This document shows, one piece after another, positions 41,250 to 51,500 of a stretch of DNA of 64,000 nt. The notes beneath the pieces were generated by a model. It saw only the letters and a program-made list of their open reading frames with translations. It ran no database searches and was not told where the DNA came from. Location: positions 124,001 through 188,000 of the forward strand of contig CBDDBH010000034.1 of NCBI GenBank assembly GCA_965225625.1, read 5' to 3'. Source of the DNA: CBDDBH01 sp965225625. Lineage in GTDB: Bacteria > Pseudomonadota > Gammaproteobacteria > JADZEE01. A program made the position numbers and the translations under genes. Each line of letters opens with the position of its first letter. The stretch's first letter is position 1.

Positions 41250-42833
41250 ATGGACAAGCAAAAAATATTTATAGCCGACAACATTTCCGTTAAAGGCGTC
41301 GATGCACTGCAAAAGGAATTCGATGTTGACTTCACGACCGGGCTTAGCGAAGACGTGGTTTGTGAACGCGTCACTGACGTTGCCGCAATCATCGTTCGCA
41401 GCGCCACGACAATCACGGCAAAAGTGCTGGACAGCGCGCACAGCTTGAAGGTAATCGGCCGTGCCGGTATCGGCGTTGACAACATCGATGTGGAAGGCGC
41501 AACTGAGCGCGGAATCGTTGTGCTTAATACCCCCGATGCAAACGCAACCACGGCGGCGGAGCTTGCTATTGCGCATATGCTTTCGCTCAGCCGCCACCTG
41601 CCGGAGGCTGACCGATCCGTACGCGCCGGCGAATGGAAGCGCTCGACGTTAGTTGGTAGCGAGATCGCGGGGAAAACCCTGGGCGTCGTCGGCTACGGTA
41701 CGATAGGCCGGATCGTGGCAGCGCGAGGACTCGGGTTGAAGATGAATGTCATTGCACACGATCCTTACGTTACCAGCAGCGTATTCGAAGCGGATCGGGT
41801 CGAGCCCGAAGACCTGGATGCTTTATTGGAGAGATCGGATTACGTTACTTTGCATTGCCCGGTCACCGAGTCCACCCGCAATTTGTTGAGCCGCGAGCGC
41901 CTTGGGACAATGAAGCGCGGCGCACGACTTATAAATTGTGCGCGTGGCGGGTTGCTGGACGAGCAAGCGCTTTACGATCTGTTAAACGATGGCCGGTTGG
42001 CAGGAGCGGCGCTAGACGTGTATGAACACGAGCCACCCAGTGGTTCGCCTCTATTGAGTCTTCCGAACATCGTCTTCACGCCCCATCTGGGGGCCTCGAC
42101 CGCAGAAGCCCAGGAAGCCGTCGGCGTCGAGATCGCCCATCAAGTCGCAACTTATCTACGTAACGGCGAACCCATCAATGCTATTAACCTGCCCGGCGTA
42201 TCGGCGGATGAACTCGGAAAGTCGCGTCCCTATCAGCAGCTAGCCTGCCGACTTGCCCGACTTCTGGCTATGTTGACACCCGGTGCGTTGCAACAAGTCG
42301 AGGTGGTGCTGCAGGGACGGGCGGCAGAAGTGGATCCGCATCCGGTTGCTGTCGAGGCCTTGGTAGGCCTGCTATCGGAGCACCATTCAACCCCGGTAAA
42401 TCAGGTCAATGCGCTGCATATTGCCAAGCGCCAAGGCATTGCGCTGGTAGAGTCGCGTTCTGCCGATACCCAAGATTATCTATCCATGGTGACGATAAGC
42501 GGTCGTCACCATAACGGCGAGATATCTATTTCGGGTACTCTGTTTGACGAGCGGCACCCGCGACTCGTGCGCATCGATAGCTACGATATCGAAGCCCACC
42601 TAGAAGGTCATCTACTCATCACTTTACATGATGACAAACCGGGCGTGGTAGGTGCATTAGGCGCGATTTTGGGAAAGGCAAATATAAATATCACGCGCAT
42701 GCAAGTTGGTATTGCAGAGCAAAGCAACCAGGCAATAGCCATGTTGGAGGTTTCAGAGCCACTGACTAAAGAACTCGTGCGCGAAGTTCAAGCTCTCGAC
42801 CCGGTCCGTCAAACGATCCAGCTTTCGATGTAG
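41250..42833 (+). CDS. serA: D-3-phosphoglycerate dehydrogenase, long form
   Basis: A 527-residue protein from ATG at 41250. The catalytic part has GRAGIGVDNIDVEGATERGIVV, the NAD site VGYGTIGRIVAARG and INCARGGLLDEQALYDLL with HLGASTAEAQEAVG (catalytic His). The C-terminus holds the intervening regulatory domain and an ACT domain (LLITLHDDKPGVVGALGAILGKANINITRMQVG). It oxidises 3-phosphoglycerate to start serine synthesis; the ACT domain likely senses serine. The long form pairs with the type 2 SerC upstream. Two GTG codons at 41235-41241 are alternative starts. Confidence 0.95.
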   Translation: MDKQKIFIADNISVKGVDALQKEFDVDFTTGLSEDVVCERVTDVAAIIVRSATTITAKVLDSAHSLKVIGRAGIGVDNIDVEGATERGIVVLNTPDANATTAAELAIAHMLSLSRHLPEADRSVRAGEWKRSTLVGSEIAGKTLGVVGYGTIGRIVAARGLGLKMNVIAHDPYVTSSVFEADRVEPEDLDALLERSDYVTLHCPVTESTRNLLSRERLGTMKRGARLINCARGGLLDEQALYDLLNDGRLAGAALDVYEHEPPSGSPLLSLPNIVFTPHLGASTAEAQEAVGVEIAHQVATYLRNGEPINAINLPGVSADELGKSRPYQQLACRLARLLAMLTPGALQQVEVVLQGRAAEVDPHPVAVEALVGLLSEHHSTPVNQVNALHIAKRQGIALVESRSADTQDYLSMVTISGRHHNGEISISGTLFDERHPRLVRIDSYDIEAHLEGHLLITLHDDKPGVVGALGAILGKANINITRMQVGIAEQSNQAIAMLEVSEPLTKELVREVQALDPVRQTIQLSM

Positions 42834-42844
42834 GGGTACTTACG

Positions 42845-43843
42845 ATGCATCCAATGTTAATCACCTTTCGCCGTCGCGCCTGGCAGCTATTGCTGCTGTT
42901 GGCCGTTATTATCTCAGCAACGATGTTGTACTGGGACAATGAGCCCCCGCTGATTGATGTGCGAGCAAGCGCATTACAGCGTGGCGGTGGCGAGGGCGAG
43001 AAAATTGTGACTGGTTACGTCACGACTGCGTCCTTGATTGCGGTCGCTGAAACCCTTCTGAATAAACGCGGTGGTTACCTCAGCAACGACATCATGCCGC
43101 CAGGCGTGCTGATGGACAACATCCCCAACTGGGAGTTTGGGGTGCTGATTCAGATCCGTGATCTCGCGAAGGCTCTGCGCAATGACATGAGCCGCTCGCA
43201 AACACAATCAACTGAAGACCCCGATCTATCCATCGCCGAACCTCAATTTAACTTCAACAGCACTTCATGGATATTGCCGTCGACAGAAGGGGAATACGAG
43301 ACGGCCGTGGAGGCATTGCAACGATTTCTTGAAAAGTTGCGTCAACCCGAACATCCGGATGCTCAGTTTTACGCGCGGGCCGATAACTTGGGTGATTGGA
43401 TGGCAATTGTGGAAAAGCGCCTGGGCAGTTTGTCGCAGCGCCTGAGCGCCAGCGTCGGGCAGGTACGCATTAACACTGACCTGAGCGGTGATGCAGAAGC
43501 AGTGCAATCGACCGTGGGCGCGGCGGAAATTCTCATTAAGACACCGAGATTTCAGGTTGACGACGTTTTCTATGAGGCGCGAGGTACATGTTGGGCGCTG
43601 ATCATTTTTCTGCGCGCGATAGAGGTGGATTTCAAGCAAGTGCTCGAGAAAAAGAATGCGTCAGTCAGCGTGAAGCAGATCATCCGCGAACTCGAAGCAA
43701 CTCAAGATCCGGTATGGAGCCCGTTAATCGCCAATGGCACCGGATTCGGTCTGCTCGCTAACCACTCCCTGGTCATGGCTTCATACGTATCAGGAGCCAA
43801 CGCGGCCATGATTGATCTACGCAGTCTGCTGGAGAAAGGCTGA
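42845..43843 (+). CDS. DUF2333 family membrane-anchored protein
   Basis: A 332-residue protein of the DUF2333 family, widespread in gammaproteobacteria. One N-terminal membrane helix (WQLLLLLAVIISATMLYW) anchors a large periplasmic part with LLNKRGGYLSNDIMPPGVLMDNIPNWEFGVL and WMAIVEKRLGSLSQRLSASVGQ, both typical of the family. No activity is known. It begins 11 nt after serA, so it may be co-transcribed. It converges with the RRM gene at a tandem repeat. Confidence 0.88.
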   Translation: MHPMLITFRRRAWQLLLLLAVIISATMLYWDNEPPLIDVRASALQRGGGEGEKIVTGYVTTASLIAVAETLLNKRGGYLSNDIMPPGVLMDNIPNWEFGVLIQIRDLAKALRNDMSRSQTQSTEDPDLSIAEPQFNFNSTSWILPSTEGEYETAVEALQRFLEKLRQPEHPDAQFYARADNLGDWMAIVEKRLGSLSQRLSASVGQVRINTDLSGDAEAVQSTVGAAEILIKTPRFQVDDVFYEARGTCWALIIFLRAIEVDFKQVLEKKNASVSVKQIIRELEATQDPVWSPLIANGTGFGLLANHSLVMASYVSGANAAMIDLRSLLEKG

Positions 43844-43845
43844 GC

Positions 43846-43885
43846 GGCTTAACCCACCCGGCGTCGGGCTTAACCCACCAGGCGT
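43846..43885. repeat. 19-base tandem duplication between two convergent genes
   Basis: GGCTTAACCCACCCGGCGT at 43846-43864 and the same with one change at 43867-43885, two bases apart. The second copy contains the TAA stop of the RRM gene. Confidence 0.8.
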
Positions 43886-44226
43886 TTGATAAACCCCATG
43901 ATACCGCCGCTTTTTGCTTCCGGCTTGGGTTGAGTTGCTGCCTGGGCACGCGGCCGTCGGCCCCGTCCGTTCTTTTCGTCCTGGGATTTCGGTCGCGATC
44001 GATCGACCCGCAAGGTGCGGCCATGCAGTTCGGTTCCGTTCAGTCCTTCAATTGCCTTAGTAGCGGCATCTTCGTTAGCCATTTGAACAAAACCGTAGCC
44101 GCGTGACCGATTACTGCGGCGATCGACAATCACTTCGGCGCTCTTGACCTCACCGAATTCCTCGAACGTTTTTCGTAGCTCATCGTCGCGAACGTTGTAC
44201 GGCAGGTTCCCCACGTAGATGTTCAT
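43870..44226 (-). CDS. RRM-domain RNA-binding protein
   Basis: A 118-residue protein with a single RNA recognition motif: RNP2 is IYVGNL at residues 3-8 and RNP1 is RGYGFVQM near residue 42. A basic, disordered tail (KSQDEKNGRGRRPRAQ) and a short hydrophobic end (GGIMGFIKRLVG) follow. Bacterial members are small cold- or stress-related RNA-binding proteins, possibly RNA chaperones. It is alone on the minus strand. Confidence 0.92.
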   Translation of the reverse strand: MNIYVGNLPYNVRDDELRKTFEEFGEVKSAEVIVDRRSNRSRGYGFVQMANEDAATKAIEGLNGTELHGRTLRVDRSRPKSQDEKNGRGRRPRAQAATQPKPEAKSGGIMGFIKRLVG

Positions 44227-44478
44227 ATACCGGTTCCTTTACTACTGCTAGAGTTCTGGTTTAGTGTCAACCAAGCAGTTACTTGGCAGCAAACTGTTAC
44301 AAAACGGGAAGTTGGCTGAAGCCACCAGTGCTTCGATCTAGTTCGTTTCGGCCAACCGATCGGGCAGCGCATTCAAGCACAACGACGCGGGCGATGCAAT
44401 TGCAACCCAGAGTGGGTGCGTTGACCGCAGCGTTACAGGTTTGCTAGCTTATTGGCGAAGAACTGCGTCGGTGGCCTC

Positions 44479-44943
44479 ATGAAGCAGCTGCGTCTAATTG
44501 CCGGTCTATCGTTACTAATTGGTAGTCAATTGGGCGTCGCCATTGGGTCCTCTCATTCGGATCTCACCATTGCCAGTGCCGATGGCACGGAACACTATTT
44601 CGAGGTTGAGATCGCCAATACAAATCGAGAGCGGCGTCGTGGATTAATGTATCGCGAGCAATTACTGGGCAACCAAGGCATGTTGTTCGATTTTAAATCG
44701 GACGCAAGAGTGTCGATGTGGATGGTCAATACGCTTATCGCACTCGACATGCTGTTTATTGAAAGAGACGGTCGTATCGAATCGATTGTCGAGCAGACGG
44801 AGCCGCTATCAAGCAGCCGCATACGTTCTAAAAAGAAAATTCGGGCGGTGCTGGAAGTTAACGCTGGAACGATTGCTCGCCTCGGCATCAAGCCGGGTGA
44901 TCGGGTGTTGCACCCGATATTTACTAAGCGTAAACGCTATTAG
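44479..44943 (+). CDS. DUF192 family exported protein
   Basis: A 154-residue protein from ATG at 44479, with GGTGG upstream. MKQLRLIAGLSLLIGSQLGVAIG is a signal peptide. The family pattern is clear: FEVEIANTNRERRRGLMYREQLLGNQGMLFDF, then VSMWMVNTLIALDMLFIERDGRI and VLEVNAGTIARLGIKPGDRV. The DUF192 fold is a small b-barrel of unknown function, thought to occur at the cell surface or periplasm. It converges with the IalB-like gene. Confidence 0.88.
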   Translation: MKQLRLIAGLSLLIGSQLGVAIGSSHSDLTIASADGTEHYFEVEIANTNRERRRGLMYREQLLGNQGMLFDFKSDARVSMWMVNTLIALDMLFIERDGRIESIVEQTEPLSSSRIRSKKKIRAVLEVNAGTIARLGIKPGDRVLHPIFTKRKRY

Positions 44944-44954
44944 GCCACGGAGTG

Positions 44955-45479
44955 CTAGCGTAACGATTCCAGCCCACTGGAAAATCCACGCAGTGACAGC
45001 GGGACTGCAATCGGTTGACGCTCTTTATCGTAAAACGTGACCGATGCCACATCACTGCGCATAACTAAATTGAGCCGTTCCGGTGTTAGCTTGAGTCCGG
45101 CACGGCAGCCGCTGGGGTCGCAGGTTTGAATGGGGAATCGGATGGGTTCATCCGCGCCGTCGATAGTTAGCCGCGCTCCCGGTGGTAGAAATATTCCCAG
45201 CGGCAGCGTAACGAGAACGACCGGCGCGTCGGCGTCGGGCAGGTAGCTGATGACGACTCGTAACACACGTTGCCCGCCCTCCGTGGTTAACAATTCCTGG
45301 AGTATGAAGCACTGTTCAAGCGCAGCCTCCTGAGGCTCGCAGCGCACCGTCCAATCGCCAAAAACCCTGCCAGCCTCAGGGGCCGCGGCAAGTTGAACAG
45401 CGACAAGCAGCAGTAAACTCAGCATCGTCTGTGACTTGAATACCCCGCGGCGGGGTTCAGCTAGTTGCCCGTCCCTCAT
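44955..45479 (-). CDS. Invasion-associated locus B (IalB)-like protein
   Basis: A 174-residue protein, taken from ATG at 45479; an upstream ATG at 45506 and a downstream one at 45425 are also possible, and no strong ribosome-binding site decides. After a signal sequence (TMLSLLLLVAVQLAAAPEAG) come GDWTVRCE and ILQELLTTEGGQRVLRVVISYL, then PLGIFLPPGARLTIDG and QTCDPSGCRAGLKL, which define the IalB family. In proteobacteria these are periplasmic or surface proteins of uncertain role. The Cys pair near residue 130 probably forms a disulphide. Confidence 0.82.
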   Translation of the reverse strand: MRDGQLAEPRRGVFKSQTMLSLLLLVAVQLAAAPEAGRVFGDWTVRCEPQEAALEQCFILQELLTTEGGQRVLRVVISYLPDADAPVVLVTLPLGIFLPPGARLTIDGADEPIRFPIQTCDPSGCRAGLKLTPERLNLVMRSDVASVTFYDKERQPIAVPLSLRGFSSGLESLR

Positions 45480-45509
45480 GAAGACCAATGTAGCACAATG
45501 AAGCAATTG

Positions 45510-45962
45510 CTATCGACGCCGACTCGCCAGCCACTGGGGTTCTTGAATCTCGGAAAAAACGTCTAGATGGTCGTAGGGCTTGATGTCCAGGACCGGCGTC
45601 CCATCGTAGGCGTCCAACCGCTTTACGGTCAGGCGATTGCCGTTATGTTCGAGGAGATCCACAACTGCAAGCCCGATCGGGTTAGGCCGGTTTCTGCCGC
45701 GCGCGGCAAATACGCCTGTCTCGCGAAGCGTTTCATCACCCCGCGGATGGGCGGATAACCGTGCGTTTGCAGGGTCAAATTCATGCATCCAAAACAAAAT
45801 AAATAAATGTGAGTACTCCGCTATCCCGTCCAGAGCCCGAGCATATCGCTGCTCAACGATGACATTGGAGATCAAGGTTCGGCGGCGACGCGGAATTTCT
45901 TCCTTGGGCACATCCGTTTGCACGTAGCCGATCGGTTGCATGGCAATTGCGGGTGAAGGCAT
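45510..45962 (-). CDS. trmO: tRNA m6t6A37 methyltransferase TrmO
   Basis: A 150-residue protein from ATG at 45962, fixed by AAAGGAAGG upstream. It has the TrmO/TsaA b-barrel pattern: IGYVQTDVPKEEIPRR, YSHLFILFWMHEF, then TGVFAARGRNRPNPIGLAVVDLLE and DAYDGTPVLDIKPY. It methylates the N6 of t6A at tRNA position 37, using S-adenosylmethionine. Shorter than E. coli TrmO, which has a C-terminal extension absent here. Confidence 0.88.
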   Translation of the reverse strand: MPSPAIAMQPIGYVQTDVPKEEIPRRRRTLISNVIVEQRYARALDGIAEYSHLFILFWMHEFDPANARLSAHPRGDETLRETGVFAARGRNRPNPIGLAVVDLLEHNGNRLTVKRLDAYDGTPVLDIKPYDHLDVFSEIQEPQWLASRRR

Positions 45963-45987
45963 TTTCCTTCCTTTGTTTTGCGCAGTG

Positions 45988-46935
45988 TTATTGAACCAAG
46001 ACCATAGCATCTAGATAAATTGTCCGCGGCGTAGCCAGCTTGCTTGCTACGAAGTAGATCTGTTCGATGTCTCCCAAATCCATCGTTCGGCCACGCGGTG
46101 CATTCGCAATCGCGTGGATGTCTATTTCCATATCATTCCAGCCGCTGTGCAATAAGTGCTCGGAGTTATAGCGATCGTTATAGGGACTGCCGCGTCTGCG
46201 ATGCTCGCGATCGAGAATCGACAAAGTAAGCGGCAACGGTGTATTGGAATCATTGAAAATGCTGACGCGAAATGCTCGATACCCGCGCCAGTCACGCGCT
46301 AAATGGGTAAGCGCGGGGCCGGAATATTGATCGGTTGTGAGGTCGAAGCGTAGGGCGTGGCGTCCCTGTCGCACAACCTTGGAATCGACACTGCCGCCGC
46401 TCCAGCGGCGCTCCTCGAAGCGACCCTCCAGGTCACTAAGCGTTGGAAACGCGCTACGTAAAGACAATTCAGTCCAAACAAAGATCCCTGGCTGCAAGAG
46501 CACAAGAGTGACCAAGCAAATGGCGAGCAATTGCGCCGGTAAGCGCAGCCGTGGCCAATTATGATCCGTGCGTGGTGCTACCATTATGGCGACCGCCCCG
46601 GCACCAGCCAGATCGGCGCCAAGGTCGCCTAAGCTGGCCCAGCGTCCGGTAAGTGTCTGCAAGCCTTCGATGATGCTGCCGACAATCAACGTGAGTGCGA
46701 GCACTATCGCGATTTTCTTGCCAACGCCGTGTTGGTCCATTCGCTCATCGTGCAAAACAAACCAGGCGATGGCTGCAAACAACGCGGCATGCGCCACAGT
46801 ACTGAGGTGGTGGAACCATCGCGCCTGCAAAGCCTGGCCAGGTAAGTCCACAAGAAGCAGCACCAACAGTGCTGTGAGCAGCGTTGTACGGCCAAGCGAT
46901 GATGCGCGCAGCCAATCAAAAAATGCGCCAACCAT
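45988..46935 (-). CDS. VanZ-like membrane protein with C-terminal b-sandwich domain
   Basis: A 315-residue protein with a fused layout. The N-terminal 140 residues form four to five membrane helices of the VanZ-like type (VAHAALFAAIAWFV, IVGSIIEGLQTLTGRWASLGDLGADLAGAGAVA). The C-terminal 165 residues (FEERRWSGGSVDSKVVRQGRHAL, then FRVSIFNDSNTPLPLTLSILD and SEHLLHSGWNDMEIDIHAI) look like a galactose-binding-type b-sandwich exposed outside the membrane. A surface carbohydrate or polymer function is inferred. 25 nt upstream of trmO in gene direction. Confidence 0.78.
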   Translation of the reverse strand: MVGAFFDWLRASSLGRTTLLTALLVLLLVDLPGQALQARWFHHLSTVAHAALFAAIAWFVLHDERMDQHGVGKKIAIVLALTLIVGSIIEGLQTLTGRWASLGDLGADLAGAGAVAIMVAPRTDHNWPRLRLPAQLLAICLVTLVLLQPGIFVWTELSLRSAFPTLSDLEGRFEERRWSGGSVDSKVVRQGRHALRFDLTTDQYSGPALTHLARDWRGYRAFRVSIFNDSNTPLPLTLSILDREHRRRGSPYNDRYNSEHLLHSGWNDMEIDIHAIANAPRGRTMDLGDIEQIYFVASKLATPRTIYLDAMVLVQ

Positions 46936-47176
46936 GTTAAAGTTCTAGTTCGAATTGACGTTAAAAATGAAAAATCCGCGTCGTAGCGTTTGTCCTGCGT
47001 CGTCTCTGTCAATCACCAGACTCTCTGGAAAACTAAGCATAACATTCTGAATTATATGGGTTATAGACGAACTTTATCGGTTCCTGCGAAATACTGCATT
47101 AGCCCGCTAGCGGCAGCGCTCAGACGACAACAATACCAACGGATGGATCCAGTTTAGCGACGTTATAGCCTCGGCC

Positions 47177-48484
47177 ATGGTGGACAAACAACAAGTACTA
47201 TCGGTGGGTGGCGGATTGGCCGGTCTGGGTCAGCAACTAGCCAAAGATCCGGAGGAAAAATTTAAACCAGGTCATTTGCGCCTGTTTTCTCCCTTTGACG
47301 AAATGGGTGCGGAGCAGATCGTGATCGCCGGTTCACGCATTAGCTTCGCGAAATTCGACGGGGGAGAGTGCTTGCTCACTTTTGGGGCAACGGATTCGGA
47401 CGACTACTACCTGTTGGCAGGAGCGGTCGAGCTACGTCGACAGGATGGGGGTGGTAAGCGTGTAGAAGCTGGAAGTAGCGAGGCGCGCGAAGCGATTGCA
47501 CATGTACGGCCCAGTCTCTACGAAGTCCTTGCCCTGACACCGGTAACGGTTTTTAAGATCCCCAATGTTGTCGTTGGCGTGCTCCGACAAGAGGCGCCAC
47601 AAAAAGACACACAGATTGACGATGACATGTCATTGGACGTGACGCATACGCGCCAGTTTCTACATGAGTTTCAAAAGGAGCTGAATTCTAATCGCGTTGT
47701 ATTGCACAGCCTATCCGAGGTTGTTCTGAAACTAAGCGACGAAATCGAGCGTACACCCGACGACTTGAAAAAACTCGCCGCGATCGTGCAGTGCGATCCG
47801 GCACTAACTATAAAGCTGCTCAAAATTGCCAACAGTCCGGTGTTCCGAGGGTCAATGGAGATAGCCGACTGCACCCGTGCGTTGAGCAGGTTAGGCCCGA
47901 GTATGGTCAGTGAATTAGTCTTTTGTTTCAGTATGAAAGACGTCTTCAAAACAGACTCCGAACAAGTGAAACGCCGCATCGAACGTGCATGGCGTGCCTC
48001 GATTAATGTTGCGGCGTTGAGCGTGGCTTTCTCGCGCTATACCCCGCAGCTCAGCAAAGACCGGCTGGCGTTGGCCGGACTGCTGCACAATGTTGGTGTC
48101 TTGCCGATCTTCAATTACGTTTCGCACAGTCCGGTGCATTTGCTTAAGCCGCAGCTTATTGATCGCGCCGTTGATCGCATGCAGGCACGGGCCGGCGCGA
48201 TGATCTTACGCGCCTGGAAACTGGGAGAGGACCTCGCCAAGGTTGTCGAGACGGCCGGCGATTGGTTGCACGATTCCGGCCCGGAGCTGGTTTATGGCGA
48301 TATTGTAAATTTGGCCCTATACCATCACCTGCTGGCCGAGAAGTCGCGACGCAAATTGCCTCCGATTGAAGAGATGCCCGCAGCTCGCAAAATTGTCGAG
48401 GGCGGACTGAACCCTGAGTTAAGCATGACAATCATTCATGACGCCCAAGCCATGGCCGGTCCGGCTATACAGTTACTGAGCTGA
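47177..48484 (+). CDS. HDOD-domain signalling protein with N-terminal cNMP-binding-like domain
   Basis: A 435-residue protein. The N-terminal 135 residues are like a cyclic-nucleotide-binding b-barrel without a clear phosphate-binding cassette (LRLFSPFDEMGAEQIVIAG, YYLLAGAVELRRQDG). The C-terminal HDOD domain starts near residue 195 with LKKLAAIVQCDPALTIKLLKIANSPVFRG, then LSRLGPSMVSELVFCFSM and LAGLLHNVGVLPIFNYV. HDOD proteins are signalling adaptors in stress, motility or second-messenger control. Upstream and downstream genes give no further clue. Confidence 0.85.
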   Translation: MVDKQQVLSVGGGLAGLGQQLAKDPEEKFKPGHLRLFSPFDEMGAEQIVIAGSRISFAKFDGGECLLTFGATDSDDYYLLAGAVELRRQDGGGKRVEAGSSEAREAIAHVRPSLYEVLALTPVTVFKIPNVVVGVLRQEAPQKDTQIDDDMSLDVTHTRQFLHEFQKELNSNRVVLHSLSEVVLKLSDEIERTPDDLKKLAAIVQCDPALTIKLLKIANSPVFRGSMEIADCTRALSRLGPSMVSELVFCFSMKDVFKTDSEQVKRRIERAWRASINVAALSVAFSRYTPQLSKDRLALAGLLHNVGVLPIFNYVSHSPVHLLKPQLIDRAVDRMQARAGAMILRAWKLGEDLAKVVETAGDWLHDSGPELVYGDIVNLALYHHLLAEKSRRKLPPIEEMPAARKIVEGGLNPELSMTIIHDAQAMAGPAIQLLS

Positions 48485-48549
48485 CGGCGCTGACGCGGTA
48501 CAATCAGTGTGGCTGGACCGTTGCGGTCCATGACACTGGAATCGTCACC

Positions 48550-51500
48550 ATGCTCGACAGTTTCCACCCTGCGGTTGCGAACTGGTTCCGACGAAGTTTT
48601 GCCGAACCCACGCAATGCCAGCAGCGTGCCTGGCCAATCATTCAGCGTCAATCCTCGGTCCTGATTGCCGCGCCAACGGGGTCAGGTAAGACTCTGGCCG
48701 CGTTCCTGTGCGCTATAGACGATTTGGTAAAGCGCGGGCAGGCTGGAGAGCTCGAACAATGTCCCCAGGTGCTTTATGTTTCGCCACTGAAAGCACTCAG
48801 TAACGATATCCAACGTAACCTTGAATTACCGCTAGCGGGTATTCGTGACGAATTGCTGGCAGCAGGCGAGGAAGCGGTCGAGATACGTACATTTGTGCGT
48901 ACCGGCGACACCCCTCAGGCGATGCGTGCGGCCATGCGCCGTATCCCACCTCACATCGTCGTGACGACCCCGGAATCGCTGTACATCATGCTAACCAGTG
49001 ACAGCGGACGCGAACTGCTGAAGTCTGTACGGACGGTAATTGTCGATGAGATCCACGCTATTGCGGACAGCAAGCGAGGTTCCCATCTGGCTCTGACCCT
49101 GGAACGATTGGCTGCGTTGGCTGAGCAGCCGCCGGTACGCATAGGCTTGTCCGCCACGCAGAATCCGATAGACGAGATTGGCCGGTTTCTGGTCGGAGGG
49201 CAGGGCCAGGCCGAGATTGTCGATACCGGCCATGGTCGCCAGCGAGATCTGGCCATCGAGCTCCCCGCCTCGCCGCTGGAGCCGGTCATGTCAGGAGAGG
49301 TGTGGAAGGAGATCCATGCGCGGTTGCTGGCGCTCATCGCCGCGCACCGCACGACGCTGATATTTGTGAATACGCGGCGCATGGCCGAGCGCATTGCCCA
49401 CCATCTGAGCGAGCAAATGGGAGACGAGGATGTCACTTCGCACCATGGCAGTCTGTCGCGAGAAAAGCGTCTGGATGCCGAACAACGACTCAAATCCGGC
49501 AAATTGCGTGCCCTGGTTGCCACCGCATCATTGGAATTGGGCATTGACATCGGTGACGTCGATTTAGTTTGCCAAATCGGCTCGACTCGCTCGATCGCAA
49601 CGTTTCTGCAGCGTGTCGGACGCTCGGGACACGGCGTCGGCAGGGTGCCCAAGGGCCGCTTATTCCCCTTGAGTCGCGATGAGCTGGTGGAATCGATTGC
49701 ACTGCTGGACTCCATTCGCCGCGGAGAGTTGGACCGCTTGCACATCCCGCGGAATGTGCTTGATGTCTTGGCGCAGCAAATCGTTGCCTCGGTTGCGTGT
49801 GAGGATTGGGATGAAGACGCGTTGTACGACATGCTTCGCCGTGCCTTCCCGTACCAGGATCTGAGCCGCCAGGCATTCGATCAAGTCGTGCGCATGCTCG
49901 CCGAAGGGTTCAGCACGCGCCGCGGACGAGGCAGCGCGTATTTGCATCGTGATGCCGTCAATAAGCGGCTGAGAGCTCGCCGGGGCGCAAAGCTGACGGC
50001 GGTCACATGCGGCGGGGCGATCCCGGATCTGGCGAGCTATGAAGTGCGTTTGGAGCCTACGAATGCGTTCGTAGGCACACTAGATGAGGATTTCGCCATC
50101 GAAAGTCTTGCCGGGGACATATTCCAACTCGGCAACACGTCCTGGCGAATATTGCGGGTCGAATCCGGTACGGTACGCGTCGAGGACGCTCATGGGCAGC
50201 CGCCAAATATTCCGTTTTGGATGGGTGAGGCGCCGGCGCGAACGATGGAACTCTCAGCCGCTGTGGCACGCCTGCGCCAAGATGTTGAAGACCGGTTGAA
50301 TGGCGATACCCAGGCGGCTATGCGCTGGCTGACCGATGATGTCGGCGTTGCAGAACCCGTTGCCCGGCAAGCGGTGGACTATCTGGTGATTGCACACGCG
50401 CCGTTTGGGGCGCTACCTACACATGACACCTTGATTATGGAGCGTTTTTTCGACGAATCGGGCGGCATGCAGCTGGTAATCCATTCGCCGTTCGGCGGAC
50501 GCGTCAATCGCGCCTGGGGACTTGCCCTGCGCAAACGATTCTGTCGCCAGTTCAATTTTGAGCTGCAGGCTGCGGCAACTGAGGATGCCATCGTGCTGTC
50601 GCTGGGAGAAACCCATAGCTTTCCCCTGGACGAGGTTTGGCATTACCTGAAGCCGGAAACGGTACGCGATGTTTTGACTCAGGCATTACTCGATGCGCCT
50701 ATGTTTACGGCGCGCTGGCGTTGGAATGCGACTTGCGCATTCGCACTAAGACGTTTTCACGGCGGCAAAAAGGTTCCCGCGCGCCTGCAGCGCATGTATT
50801 CCGACGATTTGGTCGCTGTGGTATTCCCGGATCAACTGGCTTGTGCTGAAAACGTCGTAGGCAGACGAGAGATCCCCGATCACCCGTTGGTCAACCAAAC
50901 CATCGACGACTGTTTGACCGAGGCGATGGACATCGATTCGCTGCAAGCCTTGCTTGCTGAAATCGCATCTGGCCGTAAGCGTTTGATTGCTAAGGATCTT
51001 ACCGAGCCATCACCGCTAGCTTATGAGGTTCTGACAGCGCGGCCCTATGCTTTTCTGGATGATGCACCGCTGGAAGAGCGGCGCACCCAGGCTGTCATAA
51101 GCCGGCGCTGGCTCGATCCACAGACGGCGGCGGACATCGGCAAATTAGATCCGGCGGCGATCGAGCGCGTTCGTGCCGAGGCGTGGCCTGACGCTGCGAA
51201 CATCGACGAATTGCATGACGCGTTGTGCGTGCTCGGTTTTCTGACGGAGCGCGAAGGTTTGTCCGGCGGCGTAGACGTTGCGGGTACCAGCCGAGTTGAC
51301 TGGTCGGGATTTTTTGCGAAGTTGTGTACTAGCGGCAGAGCTACTCGGCTTAGCGTAACGGAGGATCTGCGACTATGGGTTGCGACTGAGCGTTTGCCAC
51401 ATCTATTGGCCGTGCACGGTGACGCGGCAATGACGCCAGATGTCGTGGTTCCAGCCGAATTTCTTGCACAAGTGTGGACCTATGAAGACGCGCTGGTCGA

